Source: Amyloporia xantha
Taxonomy: Eukaryota; Basidiomycota; Agaricomycetes; Polyporales; Adustoporiaceae
Reading direction: 5' to 3'
Assembly (NCBI GenBank): GCA_036971615.1
Contig: JAYKKR010000002.1
Location: forward strand, 2,852,001 to 2,916,000
DNA: 64,000 bases
Shown here: one piece after another, positions 50,173 through 61,535 of the stretch
Layout: every line of letters starts with the position of its first letter
Position numbering within the stretch: the first letter of the stretch is position 1
Notes under the pieces: model-generated
What the model was told of the DNA's origin: nothing
Databases searched by the model: none
Seen by the model: the letters and a program-made list of their open reading frames with translations, nothing else
Translations under genes and position numbers: made by a program

Positions 50173-51928
50173 TCAGGTATACAGATAGGGTATCGAGAAC
50201 GCCGCAAGCAGCACGAGGACGGCGAGCGCAGCCACCACATATTGGTACCGCGCCGACGCCTTTGTTGCGCCCGTGGCACCGGTAGCAGCGCGTTTAGCAC
50301 GTAGAGTAGTGGGGGAGGGAGGCGACGGTCTGTACTCGAAAAGCTGCACGTACCCGATTGATTTGAGACCATGTACGCTATCACATCATCAGTGTACCTC
50401 TTGAATCATATAAAAGAGAGTTTACATACTAATATCCCTGGATGTTCCGCTGCGTCTCTTCCTCCATGCCCAGCGGCACGCCCTCGAGCCGCCAGATCAC
50501 CTTCGTAGAGTCGGAGCCCTGGTCGAGCGTCGTCGTTAACGTCGCGACGTGTCCTGTAACGCAGGAACCCTGTCAGCCCGCGCCAGACCTCAGTAAGCTA
50601 CCCACACGCACCAGACGGCCATGTCGGGCTCTGCAGCGCCCAGCTCTGCACCACCTCCTTCGGCGGAGTAAGCGAGAGGTACTTGCCCCTCACGCCCCCG
50701 CCAAACAAGCTATACTCCGTATCCGCCTTCGCAGCACTCTAGAATCCACCGTCAGCATCACCACGCCACCGTCCCCGCATGGCGACAGGAACACAAGAAA
50801 TAGCCCTACCTGCGCAGGCGCGCGCGTCCACGCCGGTATCCGCCGCTCGTTCGTCAGGAGGTCAAACAGGTCGTCCGCGGACGCCATGAAATTCGCATCC
50901 ACCGTCACCGTCGTCGAGTTCACCGCAGCCGCAGGCTTCTTCGGCGCAGGCTTTGCCGCCGTCGACGCGGACGCCTTGGGCGCCGCAGACGCAGACGCGG
51001 ACGTGGATGGCGCGGGGGAGGCCTGGCGAGAGGGGTCCGCGCTGACGGTGATGTCCTTCCCGTGCGTTTCGATGATCGCGCTCGGGAACTCGGAAAGCTT
51101 GGTCTCGAGCGCGGTGGGGAGCCGCTTTTTGGCGAGCGCGTAGAGGGCGTCGACGGCAGGCGACGATGCGGTCTCGAGCGTCCATTCGTACTGTGATACC
51201 GTATGTCGTAAGCACGGGCAGGCCAGCGCGGGTCAGACGCGATGAACAGGATCCCAAATCCAACGTTGCATGTGTTATGTCGATGGGAGTACAAATGGTG
51301 ACCGACGTAAGTAAAATACATGCGCCATTCGCTAGTTGGTGCACATTGCACTCCGGTCCGTGTCGGACGCACCACGGTGCGCAGCAAGCTAGATGCACCG
51401 AGGCGCATCTCGGTGCACTGGCCACCATTCGTCCACCCATCGGGGATCCATATGGCTCGTCGTCTGCAGTGAGATATGAGAAACTCGACGTACCACATAA
51501 TCTGAAATCCCGTCGAGTGTGATCTCATGCGAGACCTCGGGGATGGTCAGCAAGCCCTCCACCTCCGTCCCATCCGCCGCCGTGCCCGCCCACCGTAGCT
51601 CGACCTTGCAGTCATATATCGTGATCAATCTGTACGTCGCCCACCACCACAGACCGCCACCGATTCCCCAGTCAGCGTCCCCCCGCTAGCACGGAGACAG
51701 CACAATGTATGAGCGAAAAAATACGCACTTGGACTTGCGCTGCCCCAACTCCACGTCGCCGTCCACTTGGACGACCTTGGTCACCTCGACGCGCTCTGTG
51801 CCTTCCCCCTCCACAGCGATCGTCGTCAGCTCGCGCTCGAACCACGTCTTCGCCCACGGCGTCACCGTCTTGTTCTTCCAGTGCCAGTTCGCCGTGCTGA
51901 GAGGCATGCTCGGGGGGATCGTCGCCAT
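50173..51928 (-). CDS. AHA1: Aha1-type Hsp90 co-chaperone with C-terminal membrane segment
   Basis: Activator of Hsp90 ATPase, 390 residues, from exons 51729-51928, 51494-51629, 50810-51190, 50612-50738, 50430-50553 and 50173-50377 (1173 nt). The N-terminal domain begins NWHWKNKTVTPWAKTWF, the typical Aha1 opening, and includes YDCKVELRW and GLLTIPEVSHE. An Ala/Pro/Ser linker leads to the SRPBCC-fold C-terminal domain (TVTVDANFMASADDLFDLLT, later TTTLDQGSDSTKVIWRLEGV and GYYVHGLKSIGYVQLF), where the family normally ends. Here about 50 more residues follow: a basic Ala/Thr-rich linker and a hydrophobic helix YVVAALAVLVLLAAFSIPYL three residues from the end, which looks like a tail anchor. The second intron is 303 bp, about five times the local norm. 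Confidence 0.92.
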
Positions 51929-52512
51929 CGTTCACAAAGATGCACACAGCCCGGGTTTTCGCAAAGTATCACGGATTAGTCCACGAAAGGCGGAGAGCTG
52001 AGACAAAGTATTGAGTGGCCAAGCCGATGCATCTGGCGGTCGTCTTAAGCTTCCTCTCCCGAACCTTCCAGGGCGTTCCCCGAGCCAATTAGACGCACGC
52101 GCGCTTATCCACCAAAGCAAACACATCTTTTACACTGCGACTGAATCCTGCACCCTACGTACTGTACTTCAAGATGTCTGATGTATACCTGGGTCAACCG
52201 TCCCTACTTGTCGGGCAAAATCAGGCTCACCAATGCTAAGACAATCAGCAGTCTGGCAGATCGTTTCTTCTGGTGAAAATAGCCATTTCTCCACGATTTA
52301 TTTTATGCGTGCGCTATTTCGATTGCACGCTTGATGAATAATGGGCTCTATGGTATTCATCGTACATGATACATATAAAAATGCTGATGGTGTACAGAAA
52401 GAAATGCTAGGTTATGTTACAATTACACTTGTGCAATTAATATTGTGCGCCGCGGCGCGCATCATCCAGTCCGAATCCACTCGAGCCGTCCTTCGATCGA
52501 CGAGTGGAGCAT

Positions 52513-53957
52513 TCACTTCTGCTCGCCTTCGCCCTCACCACCGTTCTTCTTCTTTTGAATGATAATGTACTGGTCCGCATTCTCACCTGCGGGTATCGCC
52601 TCAATCTCTCCGCCTACGGTACCCTCGGTTTCAGGCTGCTTCTGCTTGCGCTCCGCACGGATCTAAAGTAAGCAGAACGTTATCAGCATCCAATCACGCT
52701 TGCAAAATGAAGCAAAAAGGAATATCTGGAAAGAGAAATTGAGACAGGTGCGCACCATGTTCAAGTCGTGGCTGATCAGCCCATGTCCGCCGACAGGGCC
52801 CCAGTAGCTCGTTGCCGCGAGTGAACCGACAATGCAAGTCCCGACGAGGATTGACAGATAGAAGCGGTACTGCGAGTACCACGGGGGCGCTGTATTTCGT
52901 CCACTCGTCAGCTCAAAACCTCAGAGTGGAGTTCCAACATGCACGTACTCCATCCCGCACCCGTAGCCTTCAGATCCGCCCACCACAGCGCAGTGAAACC
53001 GGCCCACTGCGCAATGAGCGCCTCGACGGGCATCAGTGCGAGCGTTGACCAACCGAACACGACGGGCGCAGCTCCCAGGGCGAGACGCGCATATCTGGGC
53101 AACCTCATAAGCTGTCGATCAATGATCAATGCGTAGGGCGACATACCCTTTCTGTCCACCGTAGCCGGCGAACTCGAAGCCCCAGTGAAGCGCACCAAGG
53201 AATGAGAGCATGACAGCGCCATAGGTCATCTGAAAGTGTAGTGCCTGGTCGAGCACTGTGATTGCGACGCCAGGGTCAATGTTCGGGACCAGACCTTATG
53301 CACCAACATTAGTACTCGAATCTTCAAGTGGGAGTCGGACAAACCTGTAGTAGCAATTCCAGCCTGGCGTGCAAGGTACATGGTTGCACCGGTTGTCCCA
53401 ATGTAAGGGAGACCACCCGCAAGTCCGAACATGATATAGGGTCGGGGCACTGCTTGTGCAACAGCGTTCGTGATTCCAAGCTGCAGATCGAATGCAGTCA
53501 GTCCAGTGTTCCGATTGCTATCCAACACAGTTCTCATTTCTCAAATCCCATCCTAAGGATTAGGATTGGGCCGAGGCGATTGTGCATTGCTGCAAGGAGG
53601 ACAGACACGTACGAAAGTTCGGCTTGTTGGGGCTACCGCGTCGTGGAATAAGTTCCCGCCTGCAATGGCCTTGGCCAGGTCAGCGGTCGAGTTGCCGACC
53701 TCTTCTTTGATGTTTTGTGCGGCCTGCTTTGCGGTTTGCGAGCCCGGCTTGCCAGAGACATGGCTAGCGGCGCCGCGCACGAGCATCTGACCACGAAGCA
53801 GCGCACTGGGTGAGGGTGCCGATACGCAGCATGGCCGCGGGAAGACGGGCTGATGCGGGGCCTTAAGAGAGGAGAGAGAAGGAGCGTGGGTAGCTGTAGA
53901 CAGAGGCCGCCTGAGGAGAACGGGAGTACGGCGGAGGGCAGGCGAAATTCGGAACAT
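52513..53957 (-). CDS. DUF3429/TMEM69-like mitochondrial inner membrane protein
   Basis: 355 residues from exons 53613-53957, 53345-53480, 53147-53294, 52949-53103, 52756-52889 and 52513-52662 (1068 nt). The N-terminus MFRISPALRRTPVLLRRPLS is Arg-rich without acids, a mitochondrial presequence. Hydrophobic segments follow: RPYIMFGLAGGLPYIGTTGA; a conserved FQMTYGAVMLSFLGALHWGF characteristic of the DUF3429 (TMEM69) family; APVVFGWSTLALMPVEALI; and FYLSILVGTCIVGSLAAT. The tail is hydrophilic, ending in a Lys/Glu-rich stretch. The molecular role of the family is not known. Intron 3 is 43 bp, the shortest I place in the window. It lies between two other minus-strand genes with mitochondrial or chaperone roles. 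Confidence 0.85.
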
Positions 53958-54415
53958 TGTATGTTTCTCGTGTGTGTCGTGGGTGAGTGAGGACAGGAAT
54001 AACGAAGGAGCGGCCGAGTTGGGTGGGAAGGGTTATAACAGAAATTGAACATGGCGGCTGCGAGGTCCTGCTGCTCCTCTGCAGTGGCTCTGCCTCCAGT
54101 GACGTCACCAACGTCACCCATTGCTCTCTTGATAATGGGCGCTTGGTCCACTCTCGCTTACTGCTATTGGCCCCATTGGTCTGCCACATACATCACAGCT
54201 CGCTATTCCTGTACGCGTGCTCCAGAGTTTCTGCTTCGCTCGGGCAACGCTCGGGTTATGCAACAGAAACTTTTACAAACTGAGTGTATTGATTCCGCCT
54301 TCACAGAATGGTGCTTTATATCCAGATGTGCAGGTGCGCAGGAGAATCAGGGACATATACGATTGCAGATCACGAAAACATGCACATTTTGCGTTAAAAA
54401 TGGAGCTGACGGTGC

Positions 54416-55504
54416 TCAATTCGTCTCCGCATCTTCAGGCAGGAACGCCTTCCGTTTGTACTTTGCCTGATCCCTCAACCACTGCGCCATACTTCACATC
54501 AGACCGATACCTTAGAAAATATGAACGAGAAAACCGACCTGTCTATAGTCATGTAACGAGCCAATCTTCTCGCCTACGTGATTAACACGTGTTGAATAAA
54601 TATTCACCACAAGAACGTTATAATGAGTTTGCACTTACCGTAGAAGTCGGGGACAGGGTTCGTCGCACTCTGCGCAGTAGGATCTACCCTGTTTTTCACA
54701 ATGTGCTGGTGGAATTGACGGTCGCGCGCCTCGATCAGGCTCAAGGTACGCCGATGCGTCAAACGCCAGATGTACGAGCCGACTATTGGACCGATGAGGT
54801 ATCCCAGACCTAAAGTGTAGGACCAGAGGTTGGATGTAAGATCATCGCAAAGGGGTTAGGGATACGTACCAGCACACCCGAGAGTCGCAAAGCCGTACAC
54901 GACCATTGGGTCAAGGTTCTATGTATGGAAGTTACAAATTTAGATATCTTCGAAGCCAGACATCATCACAGAATAGCACGTACGAAGATAGGTTTAGTCG
55001 GATCCATCTCCAGATTCCCGAAGTACGCAACGCCTCCGGCGAACCCGCCAATCGTGAAAGGGATTGTCATAGCCTGTACATTTACAACACGACATACATT
55101 CGCACCGTACGGAGCACATGAAAACATCAATACGCGTTAAATATGAACTGCAAGAAGGGTATATTCTCGATGCGCACCGTCTCCCATCTCCGCTTCTTCT
55201 TTCGAATTGTCAAATAGTCGGCCCACGGCAGCGTCTGCTTCTCCATCTCCGTCACCTTGTCCGTCGGCCGCACTGCCTGCGCTCCAGGCCTCGGGGCCGA
55301 CCCGCTCGTGGACGTAGGAGGCGGCGCAGGCGCAGTGGCGGTCTTCAGTGCTTTTGCGGCCTTCGTGGACTTCGTGCGCACACCGAATATTTGAGCACTC
55401 GATCGTGCGCCATACGCAAAGGGTTTACTTTCCGCGGAGAATTTGTGAAGTGTGCGCGATAGCGACAGCGGTCGCAGCGAACAGAGCAAGGCAGGATTCG
55501 ACAT
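54416..55504 (-). CDS. PAM17: Pam17, presequence translocase-associated motor subunit
   Basis: Mitochondrial inner membrane protein of the TIM23 import motor, 245 residues from exons 55178-55504, 54984-55073, 54870-54918, 54639-54809, 54539-54573 and 54416-54481 (738 nt). The N-terminus (SLRPLSLSRTLHKFS, then repeated Lys/Ala/Pro) is a presequence and linker. The family core starts LPWADYLTIRKKKRRWE, then the first membrane helix FTIGGFAGGVAYFGNLEMDP, NLDPMVVYGFATLGCAGLGY and GPIVGSYIWRL, and the matrix segment IVKNRVDPTAQSATNPVPDF, all typical of Pam17. The end EKIGSLHDYRQWLRDQ is also conserved. The first intron is 104 bp. The divergent F-box gene starts 310-460 bp upstream. Confidence 0.93.
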
Positions 55505-55962
55505 GGAAGAGATGACCAGTTCGATGCAGAGGCTCAAACAGATGTGTCGAAGCCGGCTGTTACCAGACTCTGACGCAGACCACCGGGTGACAGGAAATAC
55601 TCTCACGCTCCTCATGGGTGACTGGACCGAGTCTGCATCCTTAGCCGCCGCTGGCTTCCGCTCCGAAATTACAATCTGGAATTTATCCAGCCAATCACAT
55701 CAATAAGATTGAACGGGTGACCTCGGCGCCCCGTTTAGCCACTCACGACTTCTGATTCATCTCACAGTCGCCGACTCGGCCAGATACAGCAAGCTATATA
55801 TCAAAGCGATAGACATGCCCGCCCCGACTGCATCGGCTCACCCGCTCTCCCTCCCCTTTCCCTTCGTGCGTGCACTGGCAGGTAGGTTATCCATCGTGCC
55901 CCGGAACATGCCCGCGACTCGGATTGGGCTCACCGCTGCGCTCACAGGGACGGCCATACACG

Positions 55963-57215
55963 ATGCCCGCAGTCCTCCCGGCTGAGCTCTACGACGAGAC
56001 CATAGATCACCTGTGGGACGACCCCCGCACCCTCAAGGCGTGCAGCCTCACCTGCCGTGCCTGGGTCCCCAGCAGCCGTCTCCATATCTTCCGCACCGTC
56101 CGCATCCAGAGCGCTAATGACTGCGAGCGATTCCTCGCCCTCCTGGTGTCGGCACCTGTCATCGCGCAATGCGTCCGGCGCCTGACGATCCGTGCGGAGT
56201 ATCACGGCGTCGACGAGCATGGTCGTGCTGTGGAGGATGATGCGTGGGTCAATGGTGTTGCGGGCATCGTGCGGAAGCTGGCCAGAGTGACCACGTTGGG
56301 CCTGGCGCGCTTCCGGTGGGGTGCGCTCATGCCGGAAACGCAGGCAGCCTTCATGGAGCTTTTCAAGACCGTCAGGACGTTGTTCCTCTTTGAAGTCCGC
56401 TATAATGCGTCCAAGGACGTGCTGGACTTTCTCTGTGGGTTCCCGGTGCTCAACGAGCTGTACTTCCATGCCGTGTCATGGGAGAAGGAGTCTCCGGCGC
56501 CTTTGGGGCTGCTAGACAAGGACTCGGGCGTGAAGAAGCAGGAGCTGCAGCAGTGCATGCAGTTGTCTTACCTTTTCTTGGACCCACGCTCGTCTCCGAC
56601 CCTGGTCACCGAATGGCTTCTCAGCCACCCTTCCGAGCAGCGCCTTCGCACCATCCAGCTGTGCTGGCGCGAGATTGACAACTTGAAGGCCGTCGGGGAC
56701 TTGCTGCACGCGAGCGGGGCATCCCTCGAGCGTCTGCTGGTCGAGTTTCCCGCCGGCGTACCCGAAGAAGGTCAGTAGCAATGCACGCACATCACCAATA
56801 CGTCCGTCATCTTGACTCCTATACTACAGCTGTTCTTCAAAACCAGATCAGCCTCGTGCATAACACGGGACTCCGCTCGGTCCATTTTGGCGGTCTTATC
56901 GTCGCTGTTTCCAGAACGTTCCTCTCCAACCAGCTCTTCCCCTGGGTGACCGCCATGCTCTCGCAAATCCACTCGACCCACCTACAGGAGGTGACATTCG
57001 AATTCGAGATCGTGTGCGTGCGCGACCTGCTCAGCCTTGACTGGGAGCGCATCGACCGTGATCTGTCCCGCGAGGAGTTCAAGGGGCTCGTAGTGATGTT
57101 CTATGTCAACTGCGAGGACGCTGGTGGACCGCTTGTCAATGAAGTGCAGGAGCTTATATCTGACCGTCTGGTCGGATTCCGGGAGAGGGGAACGCTCTGC
57201 ATTTCATGTGTCTGA
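55963..57215 (+). CDS. F-box-like protein, paralogue of the gene at 31454
   Basis: 397 residues from exons 55963-56770 and 56830-57215 (1194 nt). The N-terminus is LPAELYDETIDHLWDD, then LKACSLTCRAWVPSSRLHIF, an F-box-like start, followed by leucine-rich repeats of irregular length. The protein aligns along its whole length with the F-box protein at 31454, including the phase and place of the single intron (59 bp here, 49 bp there). An alternative start at 55815 would add MPAPTASAHPLSLPFPF and five more residues through an intron 55866-55947 that keeps the frame; transcripts are needed to choose. The coding sequence is visibly more G+C rich than its paralogue. Confidence 0.8.
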
Positions 57216-57772
57216 ATTAGGCGTTGGGATTGGATATATCGTGCAATGGCTATAGATGCGGGCCGACCTCGGGTAGGCCGCTCGCCGAATACTAATGGGA
57301 TTGCCCGCCTAGAGGCAAAAGTTGTCATCTCGTCTTTCCTGTGCTCTTGTTGTCTATAATGTTGTGTTTGCTGGGATCTACTGTTCAAGGTAATCTTTCG
57401 TCATTTGGTTTTTGTATCCTGGGTTTTAGGATGTAAATTTGGGTATAGAATCTGGTGTAATTTCGGTCAATTACATGTATACCAGGTCGCTGGTTTCGTT
57501 GCAACTGATATCATGTCTTGAGTTGCGTTGCAGTGGGCAATGTCCGAGTACACCTTCATCATTGAACACTTACAGCACTTGCTTCATGATTCATCTCTTT
57601 GAGACAAGTATTTCCATGAGTGCTTTCTGCCCATTTGTGATCACGTGTCCGCGGAGGTTGTTTACGTGCCTTGTTTATCGCGTGTCGTGGGAAATTTGGC
57701 GCGTCGTGACCTGGGACCGAACTATCACCTCGCGCTCATCGTCACACACGGCGAACACGCGTCTTCCGCACC
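57216..57772. other. intergenic region 5' of Src1/Heh1
   Basis: Holds the 3' end of the F-box gene and the promoter of the next gene. No coding sequence supported. Confidence 0.4.
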
Positions 57773-60705
57773 ATGTCGCGCATGACCGCTGCCCAAGTCA
57801 TCGCAATTGGCGAATACCTCCAACCTGACTTCGACCCATCTTCACTGACCGTCCCGCAGCTGCTAGGCGTATTTGGCTATCACAATGTCAACTATCCGTC
57901 GCAATACACCAAACCCAAGCTCGTCCAACTTTTCAATGACGAGATCAAGCCCAAGGCAACCAAGCTAAAGAAGGAGAGACTGAAGAGGGAGAATAGCCAA
58001 GCTAGTGATGATGGAATCAAGGATGGAGTTACCGGGAGGCCGATCAATGAAGGAACTAAGGTACGTACTTGAGTCTTGCTTCTGTTGGCATCTGCATAAT
58101 CCACAGATAGCCTGTCCGAAGGTCGTCTCGACGATCCTCCCGAGTCCCCTCACAAGAGCGCCCTGTTGAACCTGAAGCTGCTCCGGTGCGTTTATATCCA
58201 TGGAATCTCTACTTTCTAGATTGTGACATTATTTGATCGGCAGCCGAAACGTCGTAGATCATCTGCTCAGCCATCATTGGGCGGACCATCTCGGCGGAAA
58301 ACCACAAAGCTCGCTGAACCGGTCGTAGTAGAAGAAAGTGAACCCGAAGAAGAGGTAGTCGTCCGTAAAGTCGGTCGCAGCAAGAAGAGTGTACGTTCAT
58401 GAATGTACTGCACTATTTCTGTGTCCTGATCATTCCTTCGTATGTGATAGTCAACAGATGCAGGTACTCAAGCACGACGCGTTTCTCAAGCATTCCCTGA
58501 AGATTCTGGTTGGGAAGATAATAATGTATTTCAATCTGGAGCAGAATCCTCGTCCCCTGCTCGGCCATCCCCTGTCCGTCCACGTACCCGTCGTTCCAGT
58601 GTCGCCCCTCGACCTACTCTGAAGTCGCGCAAGTCGATGTCTGCTCCACCTCAGTACCTTTCAGAGAAAGGCAAGGAACCGGAGAAGCCCGAAGAGCCGG
58701 TCGCGAATGTGAAGCCACCCTCCGGTAAGTTTGAGCCTCGCCTGCCACCGGGAGTTGCAAGAGAAGCCCGCGCGACAACCTCAAGAGCCAAGAAAAACAC
58801 TCTTGTGCCCGAAGCATTGACCTCAAAGCGAGTGGTTACTGTGCCAGATGATTTGAAGGAAGAAGAAGAAGAGCAGTCAGATGAGGAAGAGAAGCGGCAG
58901 ATGGAAGCTCTTCGTAAGGCTATAGCAGATACACAGGATGTTCCACCGGAGGTTGATCAGGAAGATGATGCGGGGGATGAAGAACAGGAGGCGCTAGAGG
59001 AAGATGGTATGGATGCGCAAGTCGTTGCTGTGTCGAAGCGAATCTCCGAAGGTGGGCAAGTCACGCGGCCGAGCCGCCCATCTGGAGGCCCTTCTCTCTT
59101 CATCCGCTTTCTCTTTGCATTGGTTGTTCTAGCATCCTCCGGTGTCTTGTATGAATACAAGCACGAGTCAGCCGAGATCGGATTCTGTGATACCGGCAAA
59201 GCGACCAATGCGATACTCGATGGTTACAAGGCTCGATCTGCGGCGATCGATAGTTGTAACAGGGAGAACCGGACGACATTGTACTCGGTTGATTCTACAG
59301 CATTCAACTCTCCTCCAGTGTCCGCCTCTTCACCAATAGCATCAGGAGAAAGCCCGCAGCCACAGGAAGCGAATGATCTCGGCGCGCAAGCATGCCCGCC
59401 GCTTCCCCTCATTCCGCTACCCCAGCCGCAGACCTGCACACCATGTCCTCGCCACGCAGTCTGTACACCCTCTACCATGACCTGTGAGAACGGGTACATT
59501 CTCCATCCACATACCTTGCTCTATTTTCTCCCAGTCCCCGGTGCTCCATCTCCGTCGTCTCCGTTTTCAAAGACTTTGACAACATTCATACGTCCGGGGA
59601 GCTTGACTTCCCCTAATGCGGATGTTCCAGAGCTCATCTATTCCGCCGTATCTTTCGTTCTTGACGGTATGCCTGGGGTAGGGCCTGTTGCGCTCCCACC
59701 TCGGTGTGTGGAGGACCCGCGTCGCACACTCCACATTGGCGCCCTAGGCAGGGCGGTGAGAGCTATGCTCGCTGCCGAACGTGGGAGGCGCCTGTGTGAA
59801 GGCGTGGCTGTGGGTGAGCCGGAAGGTGATGAGGTGACTGAGGCAAAACGGTGGGGTGTTGAACTAGAGCAACTCAAGGAGAAGCTCAAGGAAGACCTCA
59901 GGGACAAGGTGAGCATGCCGAGCCTAGTTGTCCATATCACTGCATCCTGACAGCGGATCTGCGTATGCAGCCAAAACTACTACTCACGCTAGACGATACA
60001 TTCAACGAAGCGATCCAGCAATTAGTACAATGGGGTGGTGTCTTCATGGGCGAGGATGCAGGGTAGGCGCACTCTCTGACCCTCAAACTTTCGTCTTTTG
60101 CTGACGCCTAATCTCAAAGGGGCAAACGATATCTTGCGCACCGGACACCGTCTATGAGCTGGCACTGCGCTGCCAAAGTCAAAGCACGGGATGCCTGGAA
60201 TGAATGGCAAAGGTCACTCGTCGGTGTGTTCAGACCCTGTTTCACTGTTGATTGACGTAGTCCGGCCCTTACATCCGACTATTTTTCAGGTAGCGCCTTC
60301 GTCATGCTGAGCATATTGGCATTAAGGCGCCGACAGGCCCAGAATGTGGTTGAGAAAGAGCGCGTTGCCTCTCTCGTACAGATCGCACTTGACCTTCTCC
60401 GGAACCAGGAACTCGCCCACCACACGGACCCGGTGACCGCACCACAGCCGTACCTGTCTTCCCTGCAGCTGCGTGATTTAGTTCTACAGGATGAGCACTC
60501 TGTGGGCGTCCGCCGGCGCTTATGGGAGCGCGTGGAGCGTGTCGTGGAAGGGAACGCGAACGTCCGCACAAATCTTGAGGAAGTCGATGGCGGAGATGAG
60601 TTGCGAGTATGGCGCTGGGTGGGCAGCGCCGGTACGATCAGCCCTGGATCAGGCGGTCCAAGGAAGATCGCTTCCGGGGGGGAGAATGCGAGGATCACTG
60701 CCTGA
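57773..60705 (+). CDS. Src1/Heh1-type inner nuclear membrane protein (HeH and MSC domains)
   Basis: LEM-family protein of the inner nuclear membrane, 859 residues from exons 57773-58060, 58111-58185, 58244-58390, 58451-59908, 59971-60062, 60120-60223 and 60290-60705 (2580 nt). The HeH DNA-binding fold is at residues 15-60 (LQPDFDPSSLTVPQLLGVFG, then NYPSQYTKPKLVQLFND). A long basic, Ser-rich nucleoplasmic stretch with likely nuclear localisation motifs (RRSSRRSSR, PKRRRSS) and an acidic block follows. The first membrane helix is FIRFLFALVVLASSGVLY. The lumenal part holds paired cysteines (CTPCPRHAVC). The second hydrophobic segment (SAFVMLSILAL) leads to the MAN1/Src1 C-terminal domain. Roles in the family are chromatin anchoring, rDNA stability and ESCRT recruitment to nuclear pores. 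Confidence 0.92.
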
Positions 60706-61535
60706 TTCAAATTGGTTCACCATGCGTTTCTTTCTGTTTGTAATGAATTATGATTGCTATTATGATTTTCGTTACGTTTCCTGTTTTCGTTTCAATCTCG
60801 TGTATCTGCTGTCGTCGTTGTCTTCATATGTATGTGGTCCTACTCGTTGGTAGTGTGGATTCATGCCGGTATTGATTCGATATTGCTATTTCGCCAAGAA
60901 CCTTTGTACAAATATATCGAGGAGTGTTTGCTGTCTTATTGCGGCGATTAGTGAAGCACTCTAGAACCACCCGTCACTTGTGTCATGCACAACAATATGC
61001 GCCAAGGCAGTCGATCAGAATTGTCCCGAGGGTACTGAAGATGTCATATTCTAGGCCCGAAAGTGTGGGTGGGATATGCAAAATAGGGTGCCAGGTCGAG
61101 GGTTCGAAACCAAATGGCGAATGAAATACAATGGCAGCGCTAACCCGAGAAGTCGAAGGAAGCTCGCGATCGGGGAGGCGTACCCGCGATGGTGCATGGA
61201 ATTCTTCGAAGGCGTCGTAGCATATGATCATCATTGCCACACGTCCAAAGCCACCTACTTCGGTACAGTGGTCTAGATCGACGTGGACCATCAGACTTAC
61301 TTATCCTGCACACCAAGCAGACAATGGGAGATTTCGTAGTGCCTTTGGGTCATTGCACCTCTTTCTCGAACCAGCAGGATTCGAGGGTTCGAATGCGCGT
61401 CCACTACGACAAATGGAGGTCATTCCCCCACTAAAAGAGGGTGTACTCTCTGTCATTCATTCACCGGGGTATCGCGTTCTGGGCCCCCAGCTGCGGGGAA
61501 GCAAGGAGAAAAATCCACGTTCATTTCCATAACGC
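60706..61535. other. convergent spacer with two short TCGAGGGTTCGAA motifs
   Basis: No gene supported. TCGAGGGTTCGAA occurs at about 61097 and again at about 61380 on the plus strand; it resembles a tRNA B-box, but no cloverleaf can be folded around either. Confidence 0.4.

Noticed and set aside
49910..50188. 92-codon plus-strand frame downstream of the Aha1 gene
   Set aside because: It lies in and past the Aha1 3' untranslated region and partly overlaps its last codons; no motif supports it.
61095..61400. Two TCGAGGGTTCGAA motifs resembling tRNA B-boxes
   Set aside because: Neither has a pairing T-stem, an A-box at the right distance, or a 7 bp acceptor stem, so no tRNA gene is called.
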